Source: Candidatus Kuenenia stuttgartensis
GTDB lineage: Bacteria > Planctomycetota > Planctomycetia > Planctomycetales > Planctomycetaceae
Reading direction: 5' to 3'
Assembly: GCA_945861865.1 (NCBI GenBank)
Contig: CAMAWN010000024.1
Span: forward strand, 1-44,013
DNA: 44,013 nucleotides
The translations under genes were made by a program, and so were the position numbers. A model generated the notes under the pieces. That model saw nothing but the letters and a program-made list of their open reading frames with translations, did not search any database and was not told the origin of the DNA. This document shows, piece after piece, positions 34,347-40,556 of the stretch (position 1 is its first letter; every line of letters begins with the position of its first letter).

Positions 34347-35471
34347 ATGAAGATCACCGAGATTGTCTGCCAGGTTTTGCGTTGTGAGTCGGTCGTCGCG
34401 AAGACCGCCAGTTGTCAGGATGTCGTGCTGGTGCGGGTTCGCACCGACGAGGGACTCGAAGGGATCGGCGAAGCGGATTCGTCGCCAGAGGTCGTGAAGG
34501 CGATCATCGACGCACCGTTCAGCCACAACATCGCCTGCGGACTGCGACAGATTCTGATCGGCGAGAATCCGCTCGAAACCGAACGGCTGTGGCAGAAGAT
34601 GAATCGCAAGACGATGTACTTCGGCCGCACAAGCGTCACGGTCTCAGCAATGGCCGCCGTGGATATGGCGCTGTGGGACTTGAAGGGCAAAGCCTTCGGC
34701 CAGCCGATTCATCGGTTGCTCGGCGGTGCGTTTCACAAAGAGATTCCGGCGTATGCCTCGATCCTGTTCGGCCGCGATGGCGAAGCGACTGCCGACATCG
34801 GCCGCCGCTGGATCGAGGCGGGCTATCGCGCCGTCAAGTTCGGCTGGGAGCCGATGGGGACTTCCGAAGCGGTCGACATCGACCTTGTGCGCGGCGCTCG
34901 CCAAGGACTCGGCGACAGCGCGACGCTGCTGATCGACGCGGGCTGCGTCTGGGATGCTCGCACCGCGCTGCGACGCGCTCACAAGTTCGCCGACTACAAC
35001 ATCGAGTGGCTCGAAGAGCCGCTGCGTCAGGCGGACGTCGAAGGCTATCGCTGGCTCCGCGACCGCTCGCCGGTGCCGATCGCCGCCGGGGAAGGGGAGT
35101 GCGGCCGCGAATCGTTCCGCCCGCTCATCGACCAGCACGCGCTCGACGTGTATCAGGTCGATCTCTCACGCAACGGCTTCACCGACGCCAGCTACATCCG
35201 CCAGCGCGTCGAAGAAATCGGAGCACGCCTCTGCAACCACTGCTACACCAGTCCGATCACGGTCGCCGCCAGCCTGCACTGGCTGAGCACCTGCCGCGAC
35301 GCCTTCATCTTCGAGGACTGCGTTGAAGACGTCCCGATGCGCAACGACCTGACGCTCGAACGTGTTCAAGCCGACCGCGACGGCCTCATCCGAGTTTCCG
35401 ACCGCCCCGGCCTGGGCGTCACTCTGAACGAGGAGTTTGTGAAGCGATATCTCATCGCCGAGTCGCGGTGA
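34347..35471 (+). CDS. Mandelate racemase / muconate lactonizing enzyme family protein
   Basis: The ATG at 34347 has AGGAG 7 nt upstream and gives 374 residues; the frame is open further upstream through repeat DNA. The N-terminal capping domain (1-110) is followed by the enolase-superfamily barrel: AVKFGW with the catalytic Lys, and metal ligands in LLIDAG, IEWLEEPL and AAGEGE. A His lies in LCNHCYTSPITVAAS. Members abstract the alpha-proton of a carboxylate on sugar acids with Mg2+. The Lys motif reads K-F-G, as in acid-sugar dehydratases or galactarolactone cycloisomerases, but the substrate cannot be called. The small Lys-rich gene follows after 32 nt. Confidence 0.9.
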   Translation: MKITEIVCQVLRCESVVAKTASCQDVVLVRVRTDEGLEGIGEADSSPEVVKAIIDAPFSHNIACGLRQILIGENPLETERLWQKMNRKTMYFGRTSVTVSAMAAVDMALWDLKGKAFGQPIHRLLGGAFHKEIPAYASILFGRDGEATADIGRRWIEAGYRAVKFGWEPMGTSEAVDIDLVRGARQGLGDSATLLIDAGCVWDARTALRRAHKFADYNIEWLEEPLRQADVEGYRWLRDRSPVPIAAGEGECGRESFRPLIDQHALDVYQVDLSRNGFTDASYIRQRVEEIGARLCNHCYTSPITVAASLHWLSTCRDAFIFEDCVEDVPMRNDLTLERVQADRDGLIRVSDRPGLGVTLNEEFVKRYLIAESR

Positions 35472-35503
35472 GTGGATTCGTTCTGAAGTTGAAAGGGTCC
35501 GAC

Positions 35504-35929
35504 ATGGCCAAGAAGAAAGCGTCCGCCAAGAAAATCAAGCCGGCGGTGGCCTCGAAGTCCGGCAAGAACAAGAAGACAAGCAAGACGAAAGTCGTTCCCA
35601 AGAAATCGCCCGCGACCAAGAAGCCAGCCTCACGCAAGGCAGTGAAGGAACCGGAGGTGTCGCTGGGCCGGCCACTCGTGACGCAGGAAGAGAAACTCTA
35701 CATGCTCTTCAAGGACGACTATCACGCTCGGCAGATCTTCGAATTCCTGCGAGTCAACACGCTCAGGGAATTGGAAGAACTCAGCCCGCAGCAGATCGTC
35801 CGCCGAGTCTCGAAGCCGGTCTTCGATACTGTCGATCGGATTCGCGCGAAGTTGGCTGAGATGAAGCGGTCGCTTCGGGACGACGAGTCCTTCGCGGCGG
35901 AATATCGCGAAGAATTGAAAACAAGATGA
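35504..35929 (+). CDS. Lysine-rich small protein with C-terminal helical domain
   Basis: The ATG at 35504 has AAAGGG about 7 nt upstream and gives 141 residues. The first 55 or so are extremely Lys/Ala/Ser/Pro-rich (MAKKKASAKKIKPAVASKSG), like histone H1-type tails. The C-terminal 80 or so are an ordinary helical domain, VTQEEKLYMLFKDDYHARQI, then LRELEELSPQQIVRRVSK. The tail would bind nucleic acid or acidic surfaces. I do not recognise the domain. It follows the enolase-superfamily gene by 32 nt and precedes the IS remnant. Confidence 0.75.
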   Translation: MAKKKASAKKIKPAVASKSGKNKKTSKTKVVPKKSPATKKPASRKAVKEPEVSLGRPLVTQEEKLYMLFKDDYHARQIFEFLRVNTLRELEELSPQQIVRRVSKPVFDTVDRIRAKLAEMKRSLRDDESFAAEYREELKTR

Positions 35930-36055
35930 TCCCGCTCAGTCACGCCGCGGGAGTGAGTCTGTGCGTCTGACGGCAATCTGTCAGTTTGGACTTTCCCACG
36001 TTTTTTGTGCGCGCAACGCGGCGCGCATTGTGACGCGTGAGGAGCGAAGTTTCTG

Positions 36056-36344
36056 TTGAAGTGTCGAGTGTTGACGAAGGAGTTCAAGGTCGAGGCGGTG
36101 TCGTCGTTGACTCGGTAAGGGCTGAGTGTCGCCGAGGCGGCTCGGCGGTTGGAGATTGGCCAGAATTTTCTGCGGAAGTGGCGGGATCAATTGGCCGAAG
36201 GTGGCTCGCAAGCGTTTGCGGGGAGGCTCAGCCGACGGCGTTGGAGAAGGAGAACCGTCGTCTGCGGTCCGAGAACGACCGGCTGCGGATGGAGCGTGAG
36301 ATCTAAAAAAAGCGACGGCCTTCTTCGCGAAGGAGTCGCGATGA
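36056..36344 (+). pseudogene. IS3-family orfA (transposase helix-turn-helix protein), broken
   Basis: Frame 2 from a TTG at 36056 reads KCRVLTKEFKVEAVSSLT, then a TAA at 36116-36118, then GLSVAEAARRLEIGQNFLRK and WRDQLAEGGSQAFAG. At about 36225 a frameshift moves to frame 1 (EAQPTALEKENRRLRSENDR, then LRMEREI and a TAA at 36304). The end continues in frame 3 as ATAFFAKESR before a TGA at 36342. The pattern is that of an IS3 OrfA, with at least two lesions. It cannot give a working protein. Confidence 0.85.
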
Positions 36345-36892
36345 GAGACGCCTTCATCGAGCGGCATCGCCGCAAGTGGCCGATTGCGATTGCGATTCCG
36401 TGCGACGTGCTGCGGGTGTCTCGCAGCGGGTTTGATTCGTGGCGGAAACGTCCGCCGAGCGTGACGGCCACGTGACGAGTCGCGTTGCCCCAGGAAGTTC
36501 GCGAAGTTCATCGGCTCAGCCGTGAGACGTACGGTTCGGTGCGTGTGTATCGCGCGTTGGCTCAGCGAGGTACGCCGTGCGATCGCAAGACGGTGGTGAA
36601 AGTGATGCGTGCGGCGGGGATTCGGTCGAAGACGTCGCGGAAGTTCCGGGGGACGACGCCCGATTCGAATCACTCGCATCCCGTGGCGAAGAACGTTTTG
36701 GCTCGGGATTTCATGACGGAGAAGGCCCATCATCCGGATCACAGAAAAAATCCTCGCTTTGTGAAGCGTTCGGCTCAACACGCAGGAGCGTGATGGCTAC
36801 GTAGCCGTCACCGCTCGCGTGACAAGCCGAGCGGGACGACACGCAGTTATTTTTTGCGATCCGTATCAGAAATGGGTGGCGGACATCACGTA
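36341..36892 (+). pseudogene. IS3-family orfB (DDE transposase), broken and truncated
   Basis: Its start ATG overlaps the orfA TGA (36341-36344). It begins MRDAFIERHRRKWPIAIAIP, then meets a TGA at 36473. It resumes PQEVREVHRLSRETYGSVRV, GTPCDRKTVVKVMRAAGIRS and NHSHPVAKNVLARDF, all typical IS3 OrfB. The 133-bp insert at 36732 then splits EKA-H from QKWVADITY. After about 36892 the frame runs into tyrosine recombinase sequence, so the DDE catalytic core is missing. Confidence 0.85.
36732..36864. mobile_element. Putative 133-bp MITE-like insert within IS3 orfB
   Basis: Left end ccggatcacagaaaaaat and right end attttttgcgatccgt are imperfect inverted terminal repeats. The centre has a stem gtga-tggctacgtagccg-tcac (36790-36811) with the palindrome ggctacgtagcc. 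Removing it rejoins IS3 OrfB (EKAH to QKWVADITY), and an atc triplet flanks both sides, as a short target duplication would. It has no coding capacity. Confidence 0.65.
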
Positions 36893-37320
36893 CGCGAAGC
36901 CAGAGCGTCTGTTTCCAGGGACGTGGTTCAAGAAGGCCGCGAAGATGCTCCGTGCCGACTTGGACGCGGCCGAGATTGCCTACGTCACCGACGAAGGCTT
37001 CGCCGACTTCCACAGTCTGCGGCACACGTTCGTCAGCAATCTCGCCGCTGGTGGTGTTCACCCAAAGCTCGCCCAGCAACTTGCCCGGCATTCGACGATC
37101 GCGTTGACGTTGGACCGCTACACACACGTCGGGTTGCTCGACATGAACTCGGCGTTGGAGTCGCTCCCGAACATCACCGCCCCCGAATCTCAGACGATGC
37201 GAGCCACTGGCACCACGGATCAAGCCGCCTCAGATTTCAGTTGCACCAAAAGTTGTACTCACCCTGCCGAAAACAACCGTTCTCAACCCTTCCCAACGGT
37301 TGCGGACGTGGACGACGCTC
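36893..37320 (+). pseudogene. Tyrosine recombinase (phage-type integrase), C-terminal fragment
   Basis: The segment begins about RLFPGTWFKKAAKMLRADLD, then EGFADFHSLRHTFVSNLAAG, VHPKLAQQLARHSTIALTLD and the tyrosine motif R-Y-T-H. The catalytic His/Arg (HSLRH, CAC at 37011), His (ARHST) and Tyr (TAC at 37119-37121) are intact, but the N-terminal DNA-binding domains and the first catalytic Arg are missing. The 5' side is fused to IS3 sequence at about 36893. The frame stays open to 37649 through a terminator and a tRNA fragment, which is probably by chance. It cannot be an active integrase. Confidence 0.85.
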
Positions 37321-37340
37321 GCACGACCCGGTCAACGAAC

Positions 37341-37371
37341 AAGCCTCGTTTTCCTGGGGAAAACGAGGCTT
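37341..37371. terminator. Perfect 14-bp hairpin beside the tRNA-Lys fragment
   Basis: Arms aagcctcgttttcc (37341-37354) and ggaaaacgaggctt (37358-37371) are exactly complementary with a 3-nt loop. It lies about 30 nt downstream of the minus-strand tRNA fragment, as expected for the native tRNA terminator, although no long U-tract follows. Confidence 0.7.
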
Positions 37372-37399
37372 TATGCGAGGATTCGGACCCATCCGAATC

Positions 37400-37446
37400 A
37401 GTGAAGGTGGTGGGACTCGAACCCACGACCTACGGATTAAAAGTCC
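37400..37446 (-). tRNA. tRNA-Lys(TTT) 3' fragment, probable attachment site
   Basis: Reading the minus strand, the anticodon stem-loop is ACGGA-CTTTTAA-TCCGT (anticodon TTT). A 5-nt variable loop AGGTC follows, then the T arm GTGGG-TTCGAGT-CCCAC and about 8 acceptor bases. The D arm and 5' acceptor strand are absent to the right, so this is not a complete gene. Such 3' halves are typical of integrase attachment sites. The plus-strand readings GLEPTTYGLK and TRTHDLRIKSP are translations of this tRNA and not evidence of protein. Confidence 0.85.
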
Positions 37447-37493
37447 GTGGGAAAGCCCGCAAAAACGCGGATATTTCGAGCGTGGTTGCACAA

Positions 37494-37649
37494 ATGGTTG
37501 CAACCGATACGCCGGAAAACGGCTGCGAACGGTTGATGTCGCTGGCCGAAACGGACCCCGAATTGGCTCGGCTGGTGAGCGCGTGGCCGAAGCTGTCGGC
37601 GGTCGTCAAGCGGATGATTCTCGCGGCGTTGGAAGCGGACCAAGGGTAA
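37494..37649 (+). CDS. Possible small protein next to the attachment site
   Basis: The frame that contains the integrase fragment continues past the tRNA fragment as QMVATDTPENGCERLMSLAE, then TDPELARLVSAWPKLSAVVK and ending EADQG. The D-P-E-L-A-x-x-V-x-A-W-P-x-L pattern looks like a real small helical protein. An ATG at 37494 would give 51 residues; there is no clear ribosome-binding site. The next gene starts 9 nt after its stop. It may be the first gene of the element. Confidence 0.4.
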   Translation: MVATDTPENGCERLMSLAETDPELARLVSAWPKLSAVVKRMILAALEADQG

Positions 37650-37658
37650 GGGGGAGTC

Positions 37659-37979
37659 ATGCCGTTTGCTGATCCTGAGAAACGCCGACAGTACGACGCC
37701 GAGCACAAGCGAAAGGCGCGGGTTGCCGAGCCGTGTCCGACCCGTCTCACCCTGCCGGTCGAGTTTCGAGCGAAGACGGCGGCGGACGTGTTGGGGTTGC
37801 TCAACGAGCAACTCGACACGGTGCGGCAAGACACTTCGCTTGGCTCGGTCGAGCGGGCGAAGGCGATTGGCTATCTGGCCGGCATCGCCTTGCGAGCCAT
37901 CGACGCGGGGGACGTGGCGGCGCGGGTGGAAGCGTTGGAGTCGATTCTCAAAACACGACCGAAGGGGAAGGCGGCATGA
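37659..37979 (+). CDS. Small element protein of unknown function
   Basis: The 106-residue protein starts at an ATG with GGGGGAG just upstream. It begins MPFADPEKRRQYDAEHKRKA, then CPTRLTLPVEFRAKTAADVL, GLLNEQLDTVRQDTSLGSVE and RAKAIGYLAGIALRAIDAGD. It is probably all helical, with a basic N-terminus. I do not recognise the family. Its TGA overlaps the next ATG as ATGA (37976-37979), so the two are co-translated. Confidence 0.75.
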   Translation: MPFADPEKRRQYDAEHKRKARVAEPCPTRLTLPVEFRAKTAADVLGLLNEQLDTVRQDTSLGSVERAKAIGYLAGIALRAIDAGDVAARVEALESILKTRPKGKAA

Positions 37980-38578
37980 TGAACGGAGTCGCGAAGTTGT
38001 ACGACCGATTGGACGAGACGGAACGCACGTCGGCACTGTTGGCGGCGTTCGTGCGCGGTGATGACCGGGAACAAGATCGGCTCAACGCGACCGCACCACA
38101 ACGAATCGAACGGCGATGGCATCATCTCGGCCGAGTGCAAGCGGTTTGGAATGTCGCGGCGACTGCTCGAATCGAGCAATTCACGACGCTGGCGAACTTG
38201 TGGCACGCTCAAGCGCGGTTGGCGTGGGCCACGGGCAAGGCCGAAGCGGACGGAGCGGCTGACGATTCCGTCCCCGCTGCCGCCCGTGAGGTTCGCTTGT
38301 GGCGAGCCTTCGTCGATGTCTGCTGTTGGAAGCTGTCGCAGCATCAAGCGGCGTGGAGCATCGTTTGCGAGCGGCTCGGCATCGCGCCGGAGTTTCTCAA
38401 CGAGTTCGGCGATTGCATCGCGCTCAAGCTCACCGAAGCTCGGCTTGCCGACAACCTGCCGACGGCGGAGACGGTGCGGCAAGAGTTGGCGGAGTTCGGT
38501 GAATTGGCGGGCGAACTGGCAACCGCCGAAAGCATCGCGACCGGGTGGCTCGACCTGTTCGCGAAGTTGGAAGGCTGA
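37976..38578 (+). CDS. Element protein of unknown function
   Basis: The ATG at 37976 overlaps the preceding stop and gives 200 residues. The frame is open back to 37733 as a shadow of the upstream gene. The sequence is helical (LYDRLDETERTSALLAAFVR, HHLGRVQAVWNVAATARIEQ, LATAESIATGWLDLFAKLEG) with a Trp/Cys-rich middle (VCCWKLSQHQAAWSIVCERL). I do not recognise it; it may be a structural or regulatory protein of the element. Confidence 0.7.
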   Translation: MMNGVAKLYDRLDETERTSALLAAFVRGDDREQDRLNATAPQRIERRWHHLGRVQAVWNVAATARIEQFTTLANLWHAQARLAWATGKAEADGAADDSVPAAAREVRLWRAFVDVCCWKLSQHQAAWSIVCERLGIAPEFLNEFGDCIALKLTEARLADNLPTAETVRQELAEFGELAGELATAESIATGWLDLFAKLEG

Positions 38579-38647
38579 AAAAAACCGTAGGTACTACCTG
38601 GAAGCAAGAGTGCGCAGGGCCGTAGGCATCGCGGGGAAATCCGTATT

Positions 38648-38800
38648 TTGGGGCGTGAAAACGCGCACCTACTTACCTGCCCGCAATGCGGCGCGGCGTT
38701 GTCCAACCCGATGGGTTTGAACTCGCGCCGAACTCGCCTTGAACGTCATGGCGGGATGATGACAATTCGCAAACGGGTTGCTTGGTGGCGGTAGCTCCGC
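38648..38800 (+). CDS. Possible small zinc-ribbon-like protein
   Basis: A TTG-started frame of about 50 codons reads GRENAHLLTCPQCGAALSNP, then MGLNSRRTRLERHGGMMTIR and KRVAWWR before a TAG. The C-P-Q-C-G knuckle and a basic tail suggest a short nucleic-acid-binding protein, but only one CxxC is present and no ribosome-binding site is seen. Confidence 0.25.
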
Positions 38801-38847
38801 CACGAGGCCGAAGCGACGCCGGCTTGAGTTCGTGGACCTACCGCCAC
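38785..38847. repeat. Inverted repeat upstream of 38889 gene
   Basis: Arms gtggcggtag (38785-38794) and ctaccgccac (38838-38847) are exactly complementary across a 43-nt GC-rich spacer that holds further inverted words. Confidence 0.65.
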
Positions 38848-38888
38848 GGACTCGCCGGCTCGGCCCGCTTCAACGGTAGGGGCTGACG

Positions 38889-39164
38889 ATGACTGCGAAA
38901 GAGGAATTGGTTTTCATCGCGCAACGAATACGCGGGTTGTGCGAATCGTGCCCGAACACAAGCAACCTACTCTTTCGGAGTCGCGACTACATCCGCGAAG
39001 CAATCAAATCGGGAGCGTTCGGCGGAGCGAGGTTTGTTGAGTTTCGCAACAAATTTGACCAAGCAAGGCGATTCATTGTGGGCGGTATTCGAGTCACTGG
39101 AATGGCTCGGTCGCAACGCGGATGCCATCGGGATTTGTTATCCGGCAACGCTGCCGAGTCTTGA
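38889..39164 (+). CDS. Element protein, N-terminal part of a possibly frameshifted gene
   Basis: The ATG at 38889 has GTAGGGG about 7 nt upstream, a good start. The frame reads MTAKEELVFIAQRIRGLCES, then NTSNLLFRSRDYIREAIKSG and AFGGARFVEFRNKFDQARRF. After about residue 55 it stops looking like protein and ends at 39164. The next frame (from 39034) picks up protein-like sequence in the overlap. The two may be one gene with a +1 shift, or two overlapping genes. I do not recognise the family. Confidence 0.5.
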   Translation: MTAKEELVFIAQRIRGLCESCPNTSNLLFRSRDYIREAIKSGAFGGARFVEFRNKFDQARRFIVGGIRVTGMARSQRGCHRDLLSGNAAES

Positions 39165-39495
39165 GATTCAACATCGGACTTCGTTTCCAAATCGCGAACG
39201 TGTGCGACCGCACGTTGAGTTTCTGGCATCGCTGATTCAAGCGGTGGGACAAGGCGATGCGAAAGCCAAGCCGCCTCTTGAACAACGCGAGAAGCGGATG
39301 ACGATTGACCAAAGAATGAAGCTCATGTTGTTTGATAAACCCGAATCATCAGGTTGGAGCATCACTGAGTTTGAAACAGAACTGAAATGTTCGCGCGCCG
39401 GGATTCACAAGACGGCGAGTTGGAAGGCTCTTGATGCGGCGCGAAAGTTGGGGAAGGCAGAGCGGCGGAACGATCGACGGGCGAAGACTCGCTAG
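39034..39495 (+). CDS. Element protein with C-terminal helix-turn-helix-like part
   Basis: A TTG-started frame of 153 codons contains QGDSLWAVFESLEWLGRNAD, then PHVEFLASLIQAVGQGDAKA. A C-terminal part (QREKRMTIDQRMKLMLFDKP, WSITEFETELKCSRAGIHKT) looks like a helix-turn-helix. Its true start is unclear: it overlaps the 38889 frame by 131 nt and has no ribosome-binding site of its own, so it may be the second half of the same gene after a frameshift. It ends in a Lys/Arg-rich tail. Confidence 0.65.
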   Translation: MLSFATNLTKQGDSLWAVFESLEWLGRNADAIGICYPATLPSLEIQHRTSFPNRERVRPHVEFLASLIQAVGQGDAKAKPPLEQREKRMTIDQRMKLMLFDKPESSGWSITEFETELKCSRAGIHKTASWKALDAARKLGKAERRNDRRAKTR

Positions 39496-39556
39496 CCGCA
39501 AGGTGAACGATTCGCGTGGCGAGTGAACGCACGCCAGAAAACTGAAAAGATTGTGA

Positions 39557-39589
39557 AGCCGAGTTTTCTTCGGGGAACTCGGCTCTTTT
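39557..39589 (+). terminator. Rho-independent terminator-like hairpin
   Basis: Arms agccgagtt (39557-39565) and aactcggct (39576-39584) form a 9-bp stem, followed by CTTTT. It lies about 60 nt after the gene ending at 39495, so it can separate that gene from the downstream block. Confidence 0.75.
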
Positions 39590-39701
39590 CATTGGTCTGC
39601 ATCGGCGCGACGTGGCCGCGTTCACTCCGAAAGGTGAACGAACGCGGGTGTTTGAAAGGGGCAAGATTGCCCGCCTCAAAACACTCGCGGAGTTTTCCAC
39701 G

Positions 39702-39890
39702 ATGCGCGAAACAGAAGACTCGGCCGGTCGCATGACAGCATTGGTGTCGATCATCCGTGCGGCCCGACTGTCACACGACCGCGAATTGGAGTTGTCCGCG
39801 AAACGCGAACTCTCAGAGCGGTTCGGCGTGAAACTCACGTTCGCGAATGATCCACGACTCACGAAGCGGGAGGAATCCCGCGATGCGTAA
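39702..39890 (+). CDS. Small element protein of unknown function
   Basis: The ATG at 39702 has GCGGAG about 9 nt upstream and gives 62 residues: MRETEDSAGRMTALVSIIRA, then ARLSHDRELELSAKRELSER, FGVKLTFANDPRLTKREES. A longer GTG start at 39612 is possible. It is charged and helical, with an FGVKL turn. It overlaps the next gene by 8 nt (39883-39890), so they are coupled. Family not recognised. Confidence 0.6.
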   Translation: MRETEDSAGRMTALVSIIRAARLSHDRELELSAKRELSERFGVKLTFANDPRLTKREESRDA

Positions 39891-40113
39891 TGTCAGCCTC
39901 ACACAGTCTGCGTTAATCGACGCTGCCGAACTCGCGCGGATGCTCGCCGTGAGCAAGCCGACTATTTGGCGCATGAAAGAGGCGGGCAAGCTGCCGCCGG
40001 CAATCGCGTTGACGAGTCAGTGCATTCGCTGGCGACGTTCGGACGTGGAAGCCTGGCTCGCCGGATTTCCGGTTGGCGGCTCGGCCAATGCGACGCGGGA
40101 GGGCCAGCCGTGA
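39883..40113 (+). CDS. AlpA/MerR-type helix-turn-helix protein (possible excisionase)
   Basis: The ATG at 39883 with GGGAGGAA about 8 nt upstream gives 76 residues. The winged helix-turn-helix reads LIDAAELARMLAVSKPTIWR (about 11-30), then MKEAGKLPPAIALTSQCIRW and RRSDVEAWLAGF, the layout of AlpA and excisionase-like regulators. Such proteins bind near attachment sites and steer excision or gene expression. Its TGA overlaps the GTG of the next gene (40110-40113). In this element it may regulate the recombinase or the replication block. Confidence 0.8.
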   Translation: MRNVSLTQSALIDAAELARMLAVSKPTIWRMKEAGKLPPAIALTSQCIRWRRSDVEAWLAGFPVGGSANATREGQP

Positions 40114-40556
40114 ATCGTCCTGATTCTCGTGAGTGGCTCGCGGCGAAGTCGCGCGGTGATGCTGCCGAGATGGCGGTCGCGGAGTGGTTCACCGCTCGCG
40201 GCTATCTCGTGGCGAAGACGATCGGCGCGGCGTCGTTCGACTTACTGCTACAGGCTCACGTTGAAGTGAAACATGATCTGCTCGCGGAGAAGACCGGCCG
40301 CGTGGCGGTCGAGATTCGGCATCGTGGTCAGCCGAGCGGGTTGATGACAACTGGCGCGAGCTGGTTCGCCATCGTCATCGGTCGCGAGGCCATGCTGTTG
40401 AAAACGGACGTGCTCCGCCGCTGTGTCTTGTCTGGTCGGTATGAGACTCGCTTCGGTGGCGACGGCAAAGCGGACGAACTGGTGCTCGTCCCCATCGCGG
40501 AGATTCGTGGTCTTGAGGGAGTCATCATCATCCCGCTCGGCGAGGTGTCCCGATGA
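40110..40556 (+). CDS. PD-(D/E)xK nuclease-like protein
   Basis: The GTG at 40110 overlaps the previous stop and gives 148 residues; the frame is open back to 39966 as a shadow. It shows the nuclease-fold pattern: RGDAAEMAVAEWFTARGYLV (helix), ASFDLLL with D44, and H-V-E52-V-K54 (ExK), then KTGRVAVEIRHRGQPSG and TGASWFAIVIGREAMLLKTD. These fit restriction-endonuclease-like or Holliday-junction-resolvase-like folds. The substrate is unknown; resolving recombination or replication intermediates is plausible next to a topoisomerase-like gene. Its TGA overlaps the next ATG as ATGA (40553-40556). Confidence 0.75.
   Translation: MNRPDSREWLAAKSRGDAAEMAVAEWFTARGYLVAKTIGAASFDLLLQAHVEVKHDLLAEKTGRVAVEIRHRGQPSGLMTTGASWFAIVIGREAMLLKTDVLRRCVLSGRYETRFGGDGKADELVLVPIAEIRGLEGVIIIPLGEVSR

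Larger units (their letters stand above)
35978..36892 (+). mobile_element. Decayed IS3-family insertion sequence, interrupted by a MITE-like insert
   Basis: OrfA and orfB of an IS3-type element are both present but broken. The left end is placed near tgtcagtttggac at about 35978 and is not certain. The sequence is cut off at about 36892 by joining to tyrosine recombinase sequence. A 133-bp insert at 36732-36864 splits orfB. Confidence 0.8.
38579..38888. other. Intergenic region with strong secondary structure
   Basis: No certain gene. The left part may encode a short zinc-ribbon-like frame. The right part (38785-38847) holds a gtggcggtag/ctaccgccac inverted repeat, with more inverted GC-rich words (gccggc and ggccgaagcg) around it, ending close to the ribosome-binding site of the next gene. 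An origin or regulatory RNA structure is possible, not shown. Confidence 0.5.

Noticed and set aside
37400..37480. Complete tRNA-Lys gene
   Set aside because: Anticodon and T arms are present, but the sequence to the right has no D arm and no complementary acceptor strand.
36819..37649. One 276-codon frame as an intact integrase
   Set aside because: Its 5' end is MITE and IS3 sequence, the N-terminal domains are missing and the middle is a terminator and a tRNA fragment. It was split into a pseudogene and a possible small gene.
39034..39100. Programmed -1 frameshift at aaatttg (about 39050)
   Set aside because: The heptamer has the X XXY YYZ pattern but in the wrong phase of the upstream frame, and the needed shift is +1.
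39523..39735. Plus-strand 70-codon frame
   Set aside because: It crosses the terminator hairpin at 39557 and overlaps a better frame with a ribosome-binding site at 39702.
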